A DNA stretch of 64,000 nucleotides from Sediminibacterium sp. UBA657 (GCA_002299885.1 DBOB01000015.1:1-64000); one strand, 5' to 3'. Shown: positions 11,001 to 20,003, counted from the stretch's first letter. Translations and numbers: made by a program. The notes: generated by a model from the letters alone, not told the origin.

Positions 11001-12786
11001 ATATGATGACAAGACAGGTATCGTTCCTTTTGATTTAAACTGTCCTAATAGTAGCTATCACCTAGCTGCAAAAGGTAGTTATGCTATCAAAGACAGCATC
11101 AACCCATTGGATGCAACACTCACTTTGCAAGAATCAGATTTTGGATTAATTCAAGAATTTATTGGAGGCGTGTTAACAGATTTAAAAGGAAAAGCAACAG
11201 GTGCCATTCATTTTGGCGGACGCATTGAAAATCCAGATTTACGAGGTGTAGCCACCATCAAAGATGCCGCATTCAAAGTAGACTACACAAAAGTCAACTA
11301 TTTCCTACCAAATGCTACAATAGCATTTACAGACGAAGGCATCGACTTTGGTACGATTCAAGTCAAAGATAAACTAAACAGAGTAGCACAGTTTAAAGGT
11401 AAGATCCTACACCAAAGATTTAAGCACCTTGTATACGATATGGATATGCAAAGTTCAAAAATTGAACTCTTGAATACCGATGTGATAGACAATAGTAGTT
11501 TTTACGGGCAAGCAGTTGGTAAAGCATCTATGACCATTCGCGGACCTGAAGAAAATATAAAGATGTCTATGAATGTAGAGGTCAATGATAGTTCACACAT
11601 CTATTTGCCAAATGCAACAAGTAAAGAAACTGGTCAATCCGAATTCATTGTCTTTAAGAAACTAGGCAAATCAATTATCAGTAATGCAGAGACACCAACA
11701 TTTAATCTTGTAGTGGATCTAGATGTCAGTGCCGATAATAAAACTCAGATAGATGTCATTTTAGATGATTTAACAGGTGATGTCATTAAAGCTGTAGGCA
11801 ATGGAAGATTAAAAATTAAAGCTGGTAATATTGAGCCATTGACCATGCGTGGCAAATACAATATTGAAAAAGGAAAATATGACTTCAACTTCCAATCAAT
11901 TATCAAAAAACCCTTTGATCTAATTCAAGAAGCAGGGAACTTTATTGAGTGGACGGGTAACCCCTACGAAGCGAATATCCATGTAGATGCAAGATATACT
12001 GCAGAAAGAGTAAGTTTAAATGAATTGGTTGGAAATGCCAATTTTAGTAACGCAGTTAAATCATACCGAGGCAATGTCTATGTGATTGCAGCACTAAGAA
12101 ATAAATTAGCGAGGCCTGATATTCAATTTACATTAGCCTTCCCTCCTGGCAACCCTATTAGTACGGACAATGAATTCTCACAATTCATCGCAAGACTAGA
12201 ACGTGATGACAATGAAATTATCAAACAGGTTTCTTTCTTAATTGTATTTAATTCATTCGCGCCAGTAGGTTTTAATTCAGGAAATAGTAATAATGCCTAT
12301 AGTGTAACTACACTTGGTATTAATTCCATCTCTCAATTATTAACCAAGGAAATCAATAAATCTGTAACTAATTTATTAAACAAAGTAACAGGTGATCAAA
12401 GCCTACGATTTGATATTGGCTCAAATGTATACAATAGTGGTAATTTATTAGATCCTACTGGAGCTGGTATTGCAATCAATTCTAATAAGATAGATCGCCA
12501 AAGGGTGAATCTAAAATTAGGTCGTAGCTTTTTTAATGATAAAGTGATTGTCAATTTAGGCGGTGATTTTGACTTTAATTTAAGGTCTGCATCTAGCATC
12601 GAAAACAATAATTTTCAATGGTTACCCGATTTGAATATTGAATTCATCTTAACTAAAGACAGAAAGCTAAGAGCCATTGTCTTTAATAGAAATAGTTTAG
12701 ATATCATTGGTGGCAGCATGGGAAGACGAAATCGTCAGGGTGTAAGTATCTCCTATCGAAAAGATTTCGAAAACTTTATTTTCTAG
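8098..12786 (+). CDS. tamB: TamB-like translocation/assembly module (DUF490), AsmA-related
   Basis: The 1562-residue protein has one N-terminal transmembrane anchor (residues ~8-30) and a very long, repetitive, beta-rich body. Its C-terminal ~450 residues read like the TamB/DUF490 domain (GRIENPDLRGVATIKDA, GNGRLKIKAGNIEPLTMRGKY, ARPDIQFTLAFP). TamB spans the periplasm and helps move lipid or outer-membrane proteins between membranes. The start is a TTG: the frame continues from the ggt stop, the codons before it contain no ATG or GTG, and the TTG gives the expected short leader before the anchor. The next gene is convergent and its 3' end overlaps by about 11 bases. Confidence 0.85.
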   Translation: MLKNKLIFIRVLVASFVGLLLLSYLLLLLPIVQEKIGQRIATNLSKSLGTEFKLEGLSFSLLNRVDIKNVLIRDQQKDTLLFAQTLKLRVSDLLFSSKDPMLGYIGLEKAKIYLHRKTPVWNYQFIVDHFKSNDTSKSSSQQFDLKKIDFTNFQFIQDDEWIGTTTKLESKHLIANFNQFKGKRIDIEKIILDKPFYYYLDKPGLAPKRKEKKYQPRKNEMYFSENGMNIHAKKIEIVQGKIWIEYGFGNPVPFFDEEHIRIQNLNATIDNANFVADTIRANVQLSLKERSGFMIKKLSTKFRMTPEIMEFAALTLKTNNSNIGNYYAMEYKDFNPDFRQYMHKVNMKATITKSIVASDDIAFFAPGLNNVDQKIAANFRFNGTVDDFKVQELGAQYGQSFVKGDFSMKGLPNMKQTMIQVDQFNAKTNIQDLGSWIPEIKDLKNLPLETFGNLYFQGNLTGTIYDFITKGTIATDIGSAVTSIRLQFPSNSEPIYEGNLNATKLNAGKLFKLPSLGLLNFTGKIAGSSFNLDKIKTNIEGQIDSIQFNGYTYAQIQTNGILQKQAYNGSIKIKDPNINFISNLEVDFKQNTPTFNAVGDLTNANLSALQFSNNQIQLTGLLDVNFTGSNIDNFIGSAKFYNGKLKSSSNTINFDSVSLKSTITKGNKQIILSSDEIQASISGKFNIDQLPNSVQYFLQGYFPNYIKNLKEAPVNQQFSFQVNTAYFEPYIRIFRDEFSGFNNMFVNGNINTDKQSLQLEAKIPYAQWNNYAISNGMIGGTGNKDSLKLNLVANSFNLTDSLKLISPKLRITTSKDQSLFNLNAESKSALSYISFEGKVNTYTDGLSVQWAPSFFVLNEKKWTIQNRGEISLRKNNTYAKQFTVSQGLQKISVLNHPNDVNGLQVKLEEVILGDITNLFFSYPKLEGITNATVNLNKINDQFSLNINSTINQFSFNSTLLGNTTVNAAYDDKTGIVPFDLNCPNSSYHLAAKGSYAIKDSINPLDATLTLQESDFGLIQEFIGGVLTDLKGKATGAIHFGGRIENPDLRGVATIKDAAFKVDYTKVNYFLPNATIAFTDEGIDFGTIQVKDKLNRVAQFKGKILHQRFKHLVYDMDMQSSKIELLNTDVIDNSSFYGQAVGKASMTIRGPEENIKMSMNVEVNDSSHIYLPNATSKETGQSEFIVFKKLGKSIISNAETPTFNLVVDLDVSADNKTQIDVILDDLTGDVIKAVGNGRLKIKAGNIEPLTMRGKYNIEKGKYDFNFQSIIKKPFDLIQEAGNFIEWTGNPYEANIHVDARYTAERVSLNELVGNANFSNAVKSYRGNVYVIAALRNKLARPDIQFTLAFPPGNPISTDNEFSQFIARLERDDNEIIKQVSFLIVFNSFAPVGFNSGNSNNAYSVTTLGINSISQLLTKEINKSVTNLLNKVTGDQSLRFDIGSNVYNSGNLLDPTGAGIAINSNKIDRQRVNLKLGRSFFNDKVIVNLGGDFDFNLRSASSIENNNFQWLPDLNIEFILTKDRKLRAIVFNRNSLDIIGGSMGRRNRQGVSISYRKDFENFIF

Positions 12787-14353
12787 GTAAAATGGGTGCT
12801 GGTAACTTTTGACAATTTTTAAATCGATACACATAAAAAGTTCTTAGTAGCACAGTCCTTTGTTTTATTTGAATCGTATCCGTCTTATCCATTTTTTCAA
12901 AAAAAGGCAGGATTGAATCTGTAGGATCAAATGGCAAATTGGAGGGCTGTATAAAATAAGCATCGTGTCCTATTTCTAAGCTTGGTTGGTCTAGATTTAG
13001 CCAGGCAAATTTGTGAACATCCTCAAGTGCTCCTATCGCAATCACTTGTTTTTGAAGAGGTCTTGCAGTATAGAATAAAATATGTCCTGCAGGAAACCAT
13101 TTAGAGACCAAAATAGGCGCTTTAGCTTGCATTGCTCCTGATGATGCATCTTTTTGAACAAGGTCCTTAAAATCAGCACTAAATTGCGTCCACCCTGTTA
13201 CATCATTGATTGGATTATACTCTCCTAAATTTTCTTGGTTTTTAGACCCTAATTGAACAGGAAAAATATGCACCAATCCTATAAATCCAATGACAAGTAC
13301 CACAAAAAATCCCAAAGCCCATTGAATCAAATTTGGAATAAGTTTTTTAGACGCTTCAGACCAATAAACACCGGCTAATAAAAATAAAGCGATAAATCCT
13401 GGACCTGTCCAATGGGGTAATGTAGGATTAAATAAGGAGATGATCCAAAACATGGCAATCAAGGGAAGACTAAGCCATAATAGTAATGAAAAAATCTCAG
13501 CTGCCTTTTGATTGGATATATTTTGATATTGAAAAATAGCTTTTATTTTTTTAAACTGTATCAATGGAATAAAACAACTGATGTAGACCAAAGGATTTTG
13601 ATAAAAAAATTCTCCCACAATTTGTTGTAAAAAACTTGCTACTTGAATGCCAGAATGCAAAACACGTTTAGAGTGAAATTTGTAGGTAATAAAATCATAT
13701 TCTATGTTCCAATAGATGATAGGTATCAAAGCAACTAATGTAATGACAACTGCGATATATAGGATTGGTAGCTTAAGCGTTTTGATTTGATGGAATAATA
13801 AAAATCCCCCAAAGCCAGCCCATAAATACAATCCATGTACTTTACTTAATGTAGCTAATCCAATCAAAGCACCTAATAGAAGCCAGTTGTATTTTGTAAA
13901 TAAATGCGGCTTTACAACCCATTTTGCCATCAAATAAATACTTCCAGTAAAAAATAAAAGCTGCGGACTATCTGGCATAATAAATAAGCCTGCAATGATA
14001 CTTGTGTAAATAGAACAAGTATAAAGCAATGCCGCAATCCAGCCTGCCCTTTCATTATGTATTAAAGCCCCCGTTCTAAAAATAATCCATGTTGCACTTG
14101 CTGCAGCTAGGATACTACCAAGACGCATTGATAAAGTAGAGACCCAATTTAAATTGAGTGTAGATAGTTGTATCATCCAACCGACCATTGGTGGATGATC
14201 AAAATGGTTCCAGTCTGGTTGCAATGCGTAGGTATAATAATAGACTTCATCATTGCCCAATTCCAGTAAAAACGACAATGCGATTTTTACAATAATTGCA
14301 ATTCCGATTAACCAGATTGTCTTTTTAGGATAATCTACTTTTGAATATTGCAT
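12776..14353 (-). CDS. GT39/ArnT-like membrane glycosyltransferase
   Basis: This 525-residue integral membrane protein has about 11 hydrophobic segments. The first periplasmic loop holds the acidic pair GNDEVYYYTYA and then HFDHPPMVGW, the arrangement seen in ArnT/PMT-type (GT39/GT83) enzymes that move sugars from polyprenyl-phosphate donors to lipids or proteins. RLGSILAAASATWIIF and FIMPDSPQLLFF are further family-like segments. The acceptor is unknown. The gene is followed by nothing on its own strand (tamB ends convergently), and aroQ lies 15 bases upstream on the same strand. Confidence 0.8.
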   Translation of the reverse strand: MQYSKVDYPKKTIWLIGIAIIVKIALSFLLELGNDEVYYYTYALQPDWNHFDHPPMVGWMIQLSTLNLNWVSTLSMRLGSILAAASATWIIFRTGALIHNERAGWIAALLYTCSIYTSIIAGLFIMPDSPQLLFFTGSIYLMAKWVVKPHLFTKYNWLLLGALIGLATLSKVHGLYLWAGFGGFLLFHQIKTLKLPILYIAVVITLVALIPIIYWNIEYDFITYKFHSKRVLHSGIQVASFLQQIVGEFFYQNPLVYISCFIPLIQFKKIKAIFQYQNISNQKAAEIFSLLLWLSLPLIAMFWIISLFNPTLPHWTGPGFIALFLLAGVYWSEASKKLIPNLIQWALGFFVVLVIGFIGLVHIFPVQLGSKNQENLGEYNPINDVTGWTQFSADFKDLVQKDASSGAMQAKAPILVSKWFPAGHILFYTARPLQKQVIAIGALEDVHKFAWLNLDQPSLEIGHDAYFIQPSNLPFDPTDSILPFFEKMDKTDTIQIKQRTVLLRTFYVYRFKNCQKLPAPILPRK

Positions 14354-14368
14354 GGGCCAATAATTAAA

Positions 14369-14806
14369 TTATAATTTACTTGCAGCTTGATCGACAAACC
14401 ATGTTGTAGCAAGATGATATCCCTTTAAGCCTAAGCCAACAATGGAACCAACTACTTTTGCAGAAACATGTGATATTTTTCTGAAATCTTCTCGAGCATG
14501 TATATTGCTAATATGAACTTCGATGACAGGAGTTTGAATAGATGCGATTGCATCTCCAATTGCTACAGAAGTATGTGTATAGGCTGCAGGATTGATGATC
14601 ATCCCGTCTTGGTTAAAACCATATTGTTGAATCGCATTCACAAGCTCACCTTCTACATTAGATTGAAAATAAGTGAAATTGACTTGAGGAAATGCTTGTT
14701 TCAGTTGCAATAAGAAATCTTCAAAACTTTCGTTACCATATATACCTGGCTCACGCTTGCCCAACAAATTTAAATTAGGCCCGTTGATGATGGTAATATT
14801 AAGCAT
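14369..14806 (-). CDS. aroQ: 3-dehydroquinate dehydratase, type II
   Basis: This 145-residue enzyme of the shikimate pathway converts 3-dehydroquinate to 3-dehydroshikimate in the cytoplasm. All class II signatures are visible: INGPNLNLLGKREPGIYG with the active-site loop Arg and Tyr, NPAAYTHTSVAI with the catalytic region, and EVHISNIHAREDFR with the substrate-binding His and Arg. The length matches the family (about 145-150). It stands between carA and the GT39 gene on the same strand with short gaps, so it may be part of one transcript. Confidence 0.95.
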   Translation of the reverse strand: MLNITIINGPNLNLLGKREPGIYGNESFEDFLLQLKQAFPQVNFTYFQSNVEGELVNAIQQYGFNQDGMIINPAAYTHTSVAIGDAIASIQTPVIEVHISNIHAREDFRKISHVSAKVVGSIVGLGLKGYHLATTWFVDQAASKL

Positions 14807-14836
14807 GGTACTGATTTTGTGATTTCAAATATCGAA

Positions 14837-15931
14837 TTAGTTGGTCTTCATTAATGCAATAAAATCATCAAATAAATAACGGCTATCATGTGGGCCTGGA
14901 GTTGCTTCTGGATGATATTGCACACTAAATGCAGGACGATCTTTTAAACGAATGCCTTCGATAGAATCATCATTTAAATTCACATGAGAAATCTCCACAT
15001 TAGCATGCGCTTTAACAGCATCTGGATTCACACCAAAACCATGGTTTTGTGTTGTGATTTCTGATCTTCCTGTAATCACATTCTTAACTGGATGATTCAA
15101 TCCCCTATGACCATGATGCATTTTGAAAGTTGGAATATCATTTGCTAAGGCCAACAATTGATGCCCTAAACAAATTCCAAATAATGGTTTTTTTTCTTCT
15201 AAGATGGACTTAATTGTTTTCACTGCATAATCCATCGGAGCTGGATCACCAGGACCATTGGATAAAAAGTAACCTGTTGGATTGAATGCTTTTAAAGTAG
15301 CGAAATCGGTTTTAGCAGGATGCACTCTTACATGTGCTCCTCTCTCCACTAAACATTGTAATATATGCTCCTTAACTCCAAAATCTAAAACTGAAACTTT
15401 TATTTTTGAACTAGCATCTCCCAATTCATATATCTCTTTGGTGCTAACTGTGCTTGCTAATTCTAAGCCATCCATGCTAGGCACTTTAGCTAATTGCGCT
15501 TTTAACGCATCTACATCTAAATTATCTGAAGAAATAATACAGTTCATTGCGCCACTTGTTCTCACGTGTGCTACCAATGCTCTTGTATCTAAGCCTTCGA
15601 TAGAAACAATATTATTTTCAATTAAATAGTTATTCAAATTACCGTCCGCTTGAGCACGACTAAATTTTTCTTCTAAGTTTCTTCCAATTAAGCCATGAAT
15701 TTTTACTGACTTACTTTCTACATCGGATGCTTTTACACCATAATTACCAACGTGCACGTTGCTCATGATAATGATTTGTCCTGTATAACTTGGGTCCGTA
15801 AACACTTCTTGATATCCAGTCATACCAGTATTAAAACAAATCTCACCAGTAGTGGTACCGATTTTTCCAAAAGCTTGACCATGAAAAACGTTCCCATCTG
15901 CTAAAACTAAAATTGCTGGTTGTGTGGTCAT
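14837..15931 (-). CDS. carA: carbamoyl-phosphate synthase small subunit (glutaminase)
   Basis: CarA hydrolyses glutamine and passes ammonia to CarB for carbamoyl phosphate, feeding pyrimidine and arginine synthesis. The N-terminal CPSase domain begins PAILVLADGNVFHG. The C-terminal class I glutaminase domain shows GICLGHQLLALA with the nucleophilic Cys and SVQYHPEATPGPHDS with the catalytic His and Glu. I set the start at the ATG at 15931 (MTTQPAIL), because the longer frame to 15967 runs into the rplQ terminator. carB is not in the window. It lies just downstream of the ribosomal cluster but is separated from it by a strong terminator. Confidence 0.94.
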   Translation of the reverse strand: MTTQPAILVLADGNVFHGQAFGKIGTTTGEICFNTGMTGYQEVFTDPSYTGQIIIMSNVHVGNYGVKASDVESKSVKIHGLIGRNLEEKFSRAQADGNLNNYLIENNIVSIEGLDTRALVAHVRTSGAMNCIISSDNLDVDALKAQLAKVPSMDGLELASTVSTKEIYELGDASSKIKVSVLDFGVKEHILQCLVERGAHVRVHPAKTDFATLKAFNPTGYFLSNGPGDPAPMDYAVKTIKSILEEKKPLFGICLGHQLLALANDIPTFKMHHGHRGLNHPVKNVITGRSEITTQNHGFGVNPDAVKAHANVEISHVNLNDDSIEGIRLKDRPAFSVQYHPEATPGPHDSRYLFDDFIALMKTN

Positions 15932-15964
15932 ATAGGTAGGTTGATTTAATTGTTCAAAAATAGG

Positions 15965-15995
15965 CAAAAAAAAGGCAAGACCAAAGTCTTGCCTT
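15965..15995 (-). terminator. Rho-independent terminator after rplQ
   Basis: On the minus strand a perfect 10-bp stem (AAGGCAAGAC with GTCTTGCCTT, loop of 4) is followed by a run of eight T. It sits 23 bases after the rplQ stop and closes the ribosomal alpha cluster before carA. Confidence 0.9.
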
Positions 15996-16017
15996 ATATG
16001 TAAAATGAATTATTTCA

Positions 16018-16608
16018 TTATTCAGCTGTTGAAGCGTCTCCACTAGCATCATCAGAAGATACTTCGTCAGATACTTCTTCATTTTTAGTTGGCTCAGCTG
16101 ATACTTCCTCAGTTGTAGTAGCTTCCACTGGAGCTACAGCAGCTGCAGCGGCAGCTTTAGGAGCAGCAGTTGATTTACTTCTACGAGTCTTTTTAGCTGG
16201 TTCAGTCGCAGAAGCGATTGAATTGCCATAGATTTCATTGAAGTCAACTAATTCAATCATCGCCTTTTCAGCATTGTCACCTGGACGGATGCCTAATTTG
16301 ATGATACGAGTATATCCACCTGGACGTGTAGCGATTTTAGGCGCAACTACCGTAAATAATTCTTTTACAGCAGCTTTGTCGTTTAAGTAGCTAAACACGA
16401 TTCTGTGATTGTGACTGATTTCTTCCTTTGAAGCAGATTTCTTAGTCTTTGTAATCAATGGCTCAACGTACTTTCTTAAAGCTTTAGCTTTAGCTAAAGT
16501 CGTTACAATACGCTTATGCGTAATGATTTGACAAGCTAAGTTCATCAATAAGGCTTCTCTGTGTGCCTTTTTTCTTCCAAGGTTGTTGTTTTTGTCTCCG
16601 TGACGCAT
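16018..16608 (-). CDS. rplQ: 50S ribosomal protein L17 with acidic C-terminal tail
   Basis: L17 is a large-subunit protein near the peptide exit tunnel. The N-terminal ~125 residues are the conserved core (MRHGDKNNNLGRKKAHREALL, ITHKRIVTTLAKAKALR, KLGIRPGDNAEKAMIELVDFNE). After it, about 60 residues rich in Ala, Glu, Thr and Ser form a low-complexity extension, which is common in Bacteroidota L17 and absent in Escherichia coli. It is the last gene of the cluster. Confidence 0.97.
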   Translation of the reverse strand: MRHGDKNNNLGRKKAHREALLMNLACQIITHKRIVTTLAKAKALRKYVEPLITKTKKSASKEEISHNHRIVFSYLNDKAAVKELFTVVAPKIATRPGGYTRIIKLGIRPGDNAEKAMIELVDFNEIYGNSIASATEPAKKTRRSKSTAAPKAAAAAAVAPVEATTTEEVSAEPTKNEEVSDEVSSDDASGDASTAE

Positions 16609-16701
16609 GACTTTTAAGTTTTATCCTTACACCGTGTCAGGAATTGTAAGGTTTGAGCTTTCGCTCGTTTATAAATAGCGACTTACTTTAATCTTTATAG
16701 A

Positions 16702-17706
16702 CTATTGTAAATCTAATTTGTCTAATCCTAATTTACCTAAATCCATTCCAAAGCTCAATCCTCTTTCGATCAATACTTGCTCGATTTCAGATAAAGACTT
16801 TTGACCAAAGTTTCTAAACTTCATTAGATCTTCTTGCTCATATTGTACTAATTCGCTCAAGCTGTTAATTTTAGCAGCTTTCAAGCAATTGAACGCACGA
16901 ACTGACAAGTCTAAATCTTCCAATGGAGTCTTCAATACTTTTCTTAATTGTAACACTTGCTCATCTACCACATCTTCTTTCTTATCTTCTTTGTTGTCGA
17001 AGGTAATATTCTCGTCAGTGATGATCATAAAGTGTTGAATCAAGATTCTAGAAGCTTGCTTCACAGCATCTTCTGGGTGGATCGTACCGTCTGTAGCAAC
17101 TTCCAAGATTAATTTCTCATAATCTGTTCTTTGCTCTACACGATAGTTTTCCATCAAGTATTTTACGTTCTTGATTGGTGTGTGAATAGAATCAATCGCG
17201 ATATAACCAAATGGCATATCTTTTAATTTATTCTCTTCAGCAGGAATATATCCACGACCTTTTTGGATCGTTAATTCGATATCTAATTTAGCAGAAGGAT
17301 CCATGAAACAAATCACTAATTCTGGGTTCATCACCTGGAACTGTTGAGAAGCTTCACCAATATGACCTGCATTAAATTCGCTACCGCCTTTGATAGATAA
17401 AGTAATTTTTTCAGAACTCACATCTTGATCTGCCTTACGCTTAAAACGAACTTGCTTTAAGTTTAAGATCATTTCTGTTACGTCTTCAGTAATACCTTTG
17501 ATTGTAGCAAATTCGTGATCTACTCCTTCAATTTTAATACCTACGATAGCAAAGCCTTCTAAAGAGCTTAATAAAACTCTTCTTAAAGCATTTCCTAATG
17601 TTAGACCAAAGCCTGGCTCCAATGGACGGAATTCGAATTGTCCTTCGAAATCATTTGCTTTTTGTAAAACAATTTTATCTGGTTTTTGAAAACTTAATAT
17701 AGCCAT
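16702..17706 (-). CDS. rpoA: DNA-directed RNA polymerase alpha subunit
   Basis: The 334-residue alpha subunit nucleates RNA polymerase assembly and contacts upstream DNA and activators. The N-terminal dimerisation domain shows EFRPLEPGFGLTLGNALRRVLLSS. The C-terminal domain has the helix-hairpin-helix region LSVRAFNCLKAAKINSLSEL followed by FGQKSLSEI. Length and order are normal. It lies between rpsD and rplQ, as in other bacteria. Confidence 0.98.
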   Translation of the reverse strand: MAILSFQKPDKIVLQKANDFEGQFEFRPLEPGFGLTLGNALRRVLLSSLEGFAIVGIKIEGVDHEFATIKGITEDVTEMILNLKQVRFKRKADQDVSSEKITLSIKGGSEFNAGHIGEASQQFQVMNPELVICFMDPSAKLDIELTIQKGRGYIPAEENKLKDMPFGYIAIDSIHTPIKNVKYLMENYRVEQRTDYEKLILEVATDGTIHPEDAVKQASRILIQHFMIITDENITFDNKEDKKEDVVDEQVLQLRKVLKTPLEDLDLSVRAFNCLKAAKINSLSELVQYEQEDLMKFRNFGQKSLSEIEQVLIERGLSFGMDLGKLGLDKLDLQ

Positions 17707-17766
17707 GTTACTACTTTTTTTTATTTGATTCTTTCTATGGAAAGAAATTATGTTAATTGCTACCTA

Positions 17767-18372
17767 CTATTTAGAGTACAATTCTACAATCAATTGCTCC
17801 TTGATATTCTCAGGAACTGCTTCGCGCTCTGGCATTGTAATAAAAGTACCAGTGTTGGTAGTTTCATTCCAATCTACCCAGCTAAACTTAGTGTTTCTAG
17901 CACGTTGCTTGCTTACGATAGAAGAATTGTGTGCACTCTTAGGACGGTAAGTGATGATATCACCTGGACGACATGTATAAGAAGGTACATTTGTCACATC
18001 ACCATTCACAGCGATATGCTTATGCGCAACCAATTGACGTGCTTCAGGACGGCTTGCAGCCAATCCCATTCTGAAAATTGTATTGTCTAAACGTGCTTCT
18101 AATAATTTGATTAAGTTTTCACCTGTAACACCTTTTAAACGAGATGCTTCTTCAAAAGTCTTACGGAATTGACGCTCTAATACACCATAAGTATATTTCG
18201 CTTTTTGCTTTTCTCTTAACTGTAATGCGTACTCGCCTAATTGCTTACGCTTGCGTTGTGCTCCATGTTGACCTGGAGGGTTGCTGTTTTTACCCAACCA
18301 TTTTGCGTTCCCTAAGATAGGTTCGCCGAAAATGCGGGAAATTTTTGTTTTGGGGCCTGTGTAACGTGCCAT
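17767..18372 (-). CDS. rpsD: 30S ribosomal protein S4
   Basis: S4 is a primary 16S rRNA-binding protein that starts 30S assembly. The 201 residues begin MARYTGPKTKISRIFGEPIL and contain the S4 RNA-binding domain (LEARLDNTIFRMGLAASRPEARQLVAHKHIAVNG). No zinc-binding Cys cluster is present, so it is the Cys-free form. In other bacteria S4 represses its own operon, but I did not identify its target here. Confidence 0.98.
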   Translation of the reverse strand: MARYTGPKTKISRIFGEPILGNAKWLGKNSNPPGQHGAQRKRKQLGEYALQLREKQKAKYTYGVLERQFRKTFEEASRLKGVTGENLIKLLEARLDNTIFRMGLAASRPEARQLVAHKHIAVNGDVTNVPSYTCRPGDIITYRPKSAHNSSIVSKQRARNTKFSWVDWNETTNTGTFITMPEREAVPENIKEQLIVELYSK

Positions 18373-18475
18373 AATGTTGCTTTTTTTTGATTTTTTAATG
18401 TCGACGCATCATCAGTAAAAATCTAAAATTAATGATGCATCCTGGTTTATAAATAGTTATTAAAACTCGGAATAA

Positions 18476-18886
18476 TTATACTCTTCTTTGTTTAGGAGGA
18501 CGACATCCGTTATGTGGCATAGGCGTTACGTCACGGATAGAAATCACTTCGATACCAGATTGAGAGATAGAACGGATTGCACCTTCTCTACCTGAACCTG
18601 GACCCTTTACAAATACTTCTACTCTCTTAACACCAGCATCTAACGCTACTTTCGCTGCGTCTGCTGCTGCCATTTGAGCTGCGTATGGAGTATTCTTCTT
18701 AGAACCTCTGAAGCCCATTTTACCTGCACTACTCCAGCTGATCACTTGACCTGCTTTGTTTGTGAAAGCGATAATTAAATTGTTGAATGTTGCACTGATA
18801 CGAACTTCTCCAGAAGCGTCTACTTTAACGACTCTCTTCTTTGCAGCGGCTTTTGCACTGTTCTGTGCTTTGTTTGGTTTTGCCAT
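18476..18886 (-). CDS. rpsK: 30S ribosomal protein S11
   Basis: S11 is part of the platform of the small subunit, near the mRNA exit. The 136 residues contain the conserved SWSSAGKMGFRGSKKNTPYAA segment and end in DVTPMPHNGCRPPKQRRV, the family C-terminal signature. It is separated from rpsM by an unusually long 184-base gap holding a strong hairpin. Confidence 0.98.
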   Translation of the reverse strand: MAKPNKAQNSAKAAAKKRVVKVDASGEVRISATFNNLIIAFTNKAGQVISWSSAGKMGFRGSKKNTPYAAQMAAADAAKVALDAGVKRVEVFVKGPGSGREGAIRSISQSGIEVISIRDVTPMPHNGCRPPKQRRV

Positions 18887-19033
18887 TTTTTCTGAGGTGT
18901 GCCCTAAATACTAGTAAAAAATACAAGTAAAAAGAGCGGGTTATTTAAATTGAAATTCCGCCGAAGCGGAAACCGAGTAAATCTCCCCTGAATTTTGATA
19001 TCAGGATCTAATTTTAGTCGGATTTTTATAAGA

Positions 19034-19061
19034 ATAGGTCGTCACGGATGTGACGACCTAT
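19034..19061 (-). promoter_or_regulatory. strong hairpin between rpsM and rpsK
   Basis: A perfect 12-bp stem (ATAGGTCGTCAC with its complement, loop of 4) lies 10 bases after the rpsM stop. It is followed on the minus strand by only an interrupted T/A-rich stretch, so it could be a partial terminator/attenuator, an RNA processing or stability element, or a binding site for a ribosomal protein. Confidence 0.55.
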
Positions 19062-19070
19062 CAATTAATA

Positions 19071-19451
19071 TTATTTCTTAGCTACTTTCTTCTTACCAGC
19101 AACTGTCTTACGCTTACCCTTACGAGTACGTGAGTTCGTCTTAGTACGTTGGCCACGAACAGGTAAACCTTTTCTGTGACGCAATCCACGGTAACAAGCA
19201 ATATCTAATAAACGCTTAATGCTCATAGAAACTTCACTACGTAAAGCACCTTCTACTTTGAATTCAGCATTGATGATATTACGAATAGCAGTTTGCTCTT
19301 CGTCATTCCACTCATTTACTTTCTTATCGTAACTGATGTTTGCTTTTGTTAAGATGTACTGAGCTGTAGAATGTCCAATACCGAAAATGTACTGTAGTCC
19401 TATTTCTCCTCTTTTGTTTTTTGGTAAGTCGATACCGGCAATACGAGCCAT
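19071..19451 (-). CDS. rpsM: 30S ribosomal protein S13
   Basis: S13 sits in the head of the small subunit and contacts the P-site tRNA and the 50S. The 126 residues begin MARIAGIDLPKNKRGEIGLQY, carry the helix-two-turn-helix region, and end in the basic RGLRHRKGLPVRGQRTKTNSRTRKG tail typical of the family. Confidence 0.98.
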   Translation of the reverse strand: MARIAGIDLPKNKRGEIGLQYIFGIGHSTAQYILTKANISYDKKVNEWNDEEQTAIRNIINAEFKVEGALRSEVSMSIKRLLDIACYRGLRHRKGLPVRGQRTKTNSRTRKGKRKTVAGKKKVAKK

Positions 19452-19521
19452 ATGCTAAAACTTGATTTTTTGTTTAATTTTTTTATTTTCTAAAACTTTA
19501 GCGTCTCCGCTAAAAGCCTTA

Positions 19522-19638
19522 CTATCCTTGTCTTTGCTTAAAGCGAGGGTTCTTTTTGTTGATCACAAATAATACGCCTTTACGCTTCACGATTTTGCAA
19601 TCGGCACTACGTTTTTTGATAGATGCTCTAACTTTCAT
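19522..19638 (-). CDS. rpmJ: 50S ribosomal protein L36
   Basis: This 38-residue protein is too short for most ORF filters. It reads MKVRASIKKRSADCKIVKRK and then GVLFVINKKNPRFKQRQG, which is the L36 family from end to end. Only one Cys of the usual zinc site is kept (Cys14), so this is a zinc-independent form. It lies 64 bases after infA and 70 before rpsM, the standard position. Confidence 0.96.
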   Translation of the reverse strand: MKVRASIKKRSADCKIVKRKGVLFVINKKNPRFKQRQG

Positions 19639-19702
19639 CTTTTTGTTTTTAAATATTTATTCCTAATGTTTTTTAAACGCTTTTTGTAGAAATAGATTCA
19701 GC

Positions 19703-19921
19703 TTATTTATGTCTGAAAATAATTCTCCCCCTTGTTAAGTCATACGGACTCATCTCCACTCCTACTTTATCACCTGGCAAAATTCTGATGTAGTGCATGC
19801 GCATTTTACCAGATATTGTTGCTAAGATTTCGTGACCATTTTCAAGCTTTACTCTGAACATAGCATTGCTCATTGCTTCTATAATTACTCCATCTTGTTT
19901 AATCAGCGGTTGTTTTGACAT
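19703..19921 (-). CDS. infA: translation initiation factor IF-1
   Basis: This 72-residue OB-fold protein binds the A site of the 30S during initiation. MSKQPLIKQDGVIIEAMSNAMFRVKLENGHEI and the tail GRIIFRHK are family signatures. It is the first visible gene of the cluster; secY and map, often placed just upstream, are not here. Confidence 0.97.
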   Translation of the reverse strand: MSKQPLIKQDGVIIEAMSNAMFRVKLENGHEILATISGKMRMHYIRILPGDKVGVEMSPYDLTRGRIIFRHK

Positions 19922-20003
19922 ACTTATTTTGGGGTTGCAAAGATATGGAAATGAATGGAATTACGAAAAAATCCGGAGTAATTCTTCTAAAAAGGCTAAA
20001 ATA

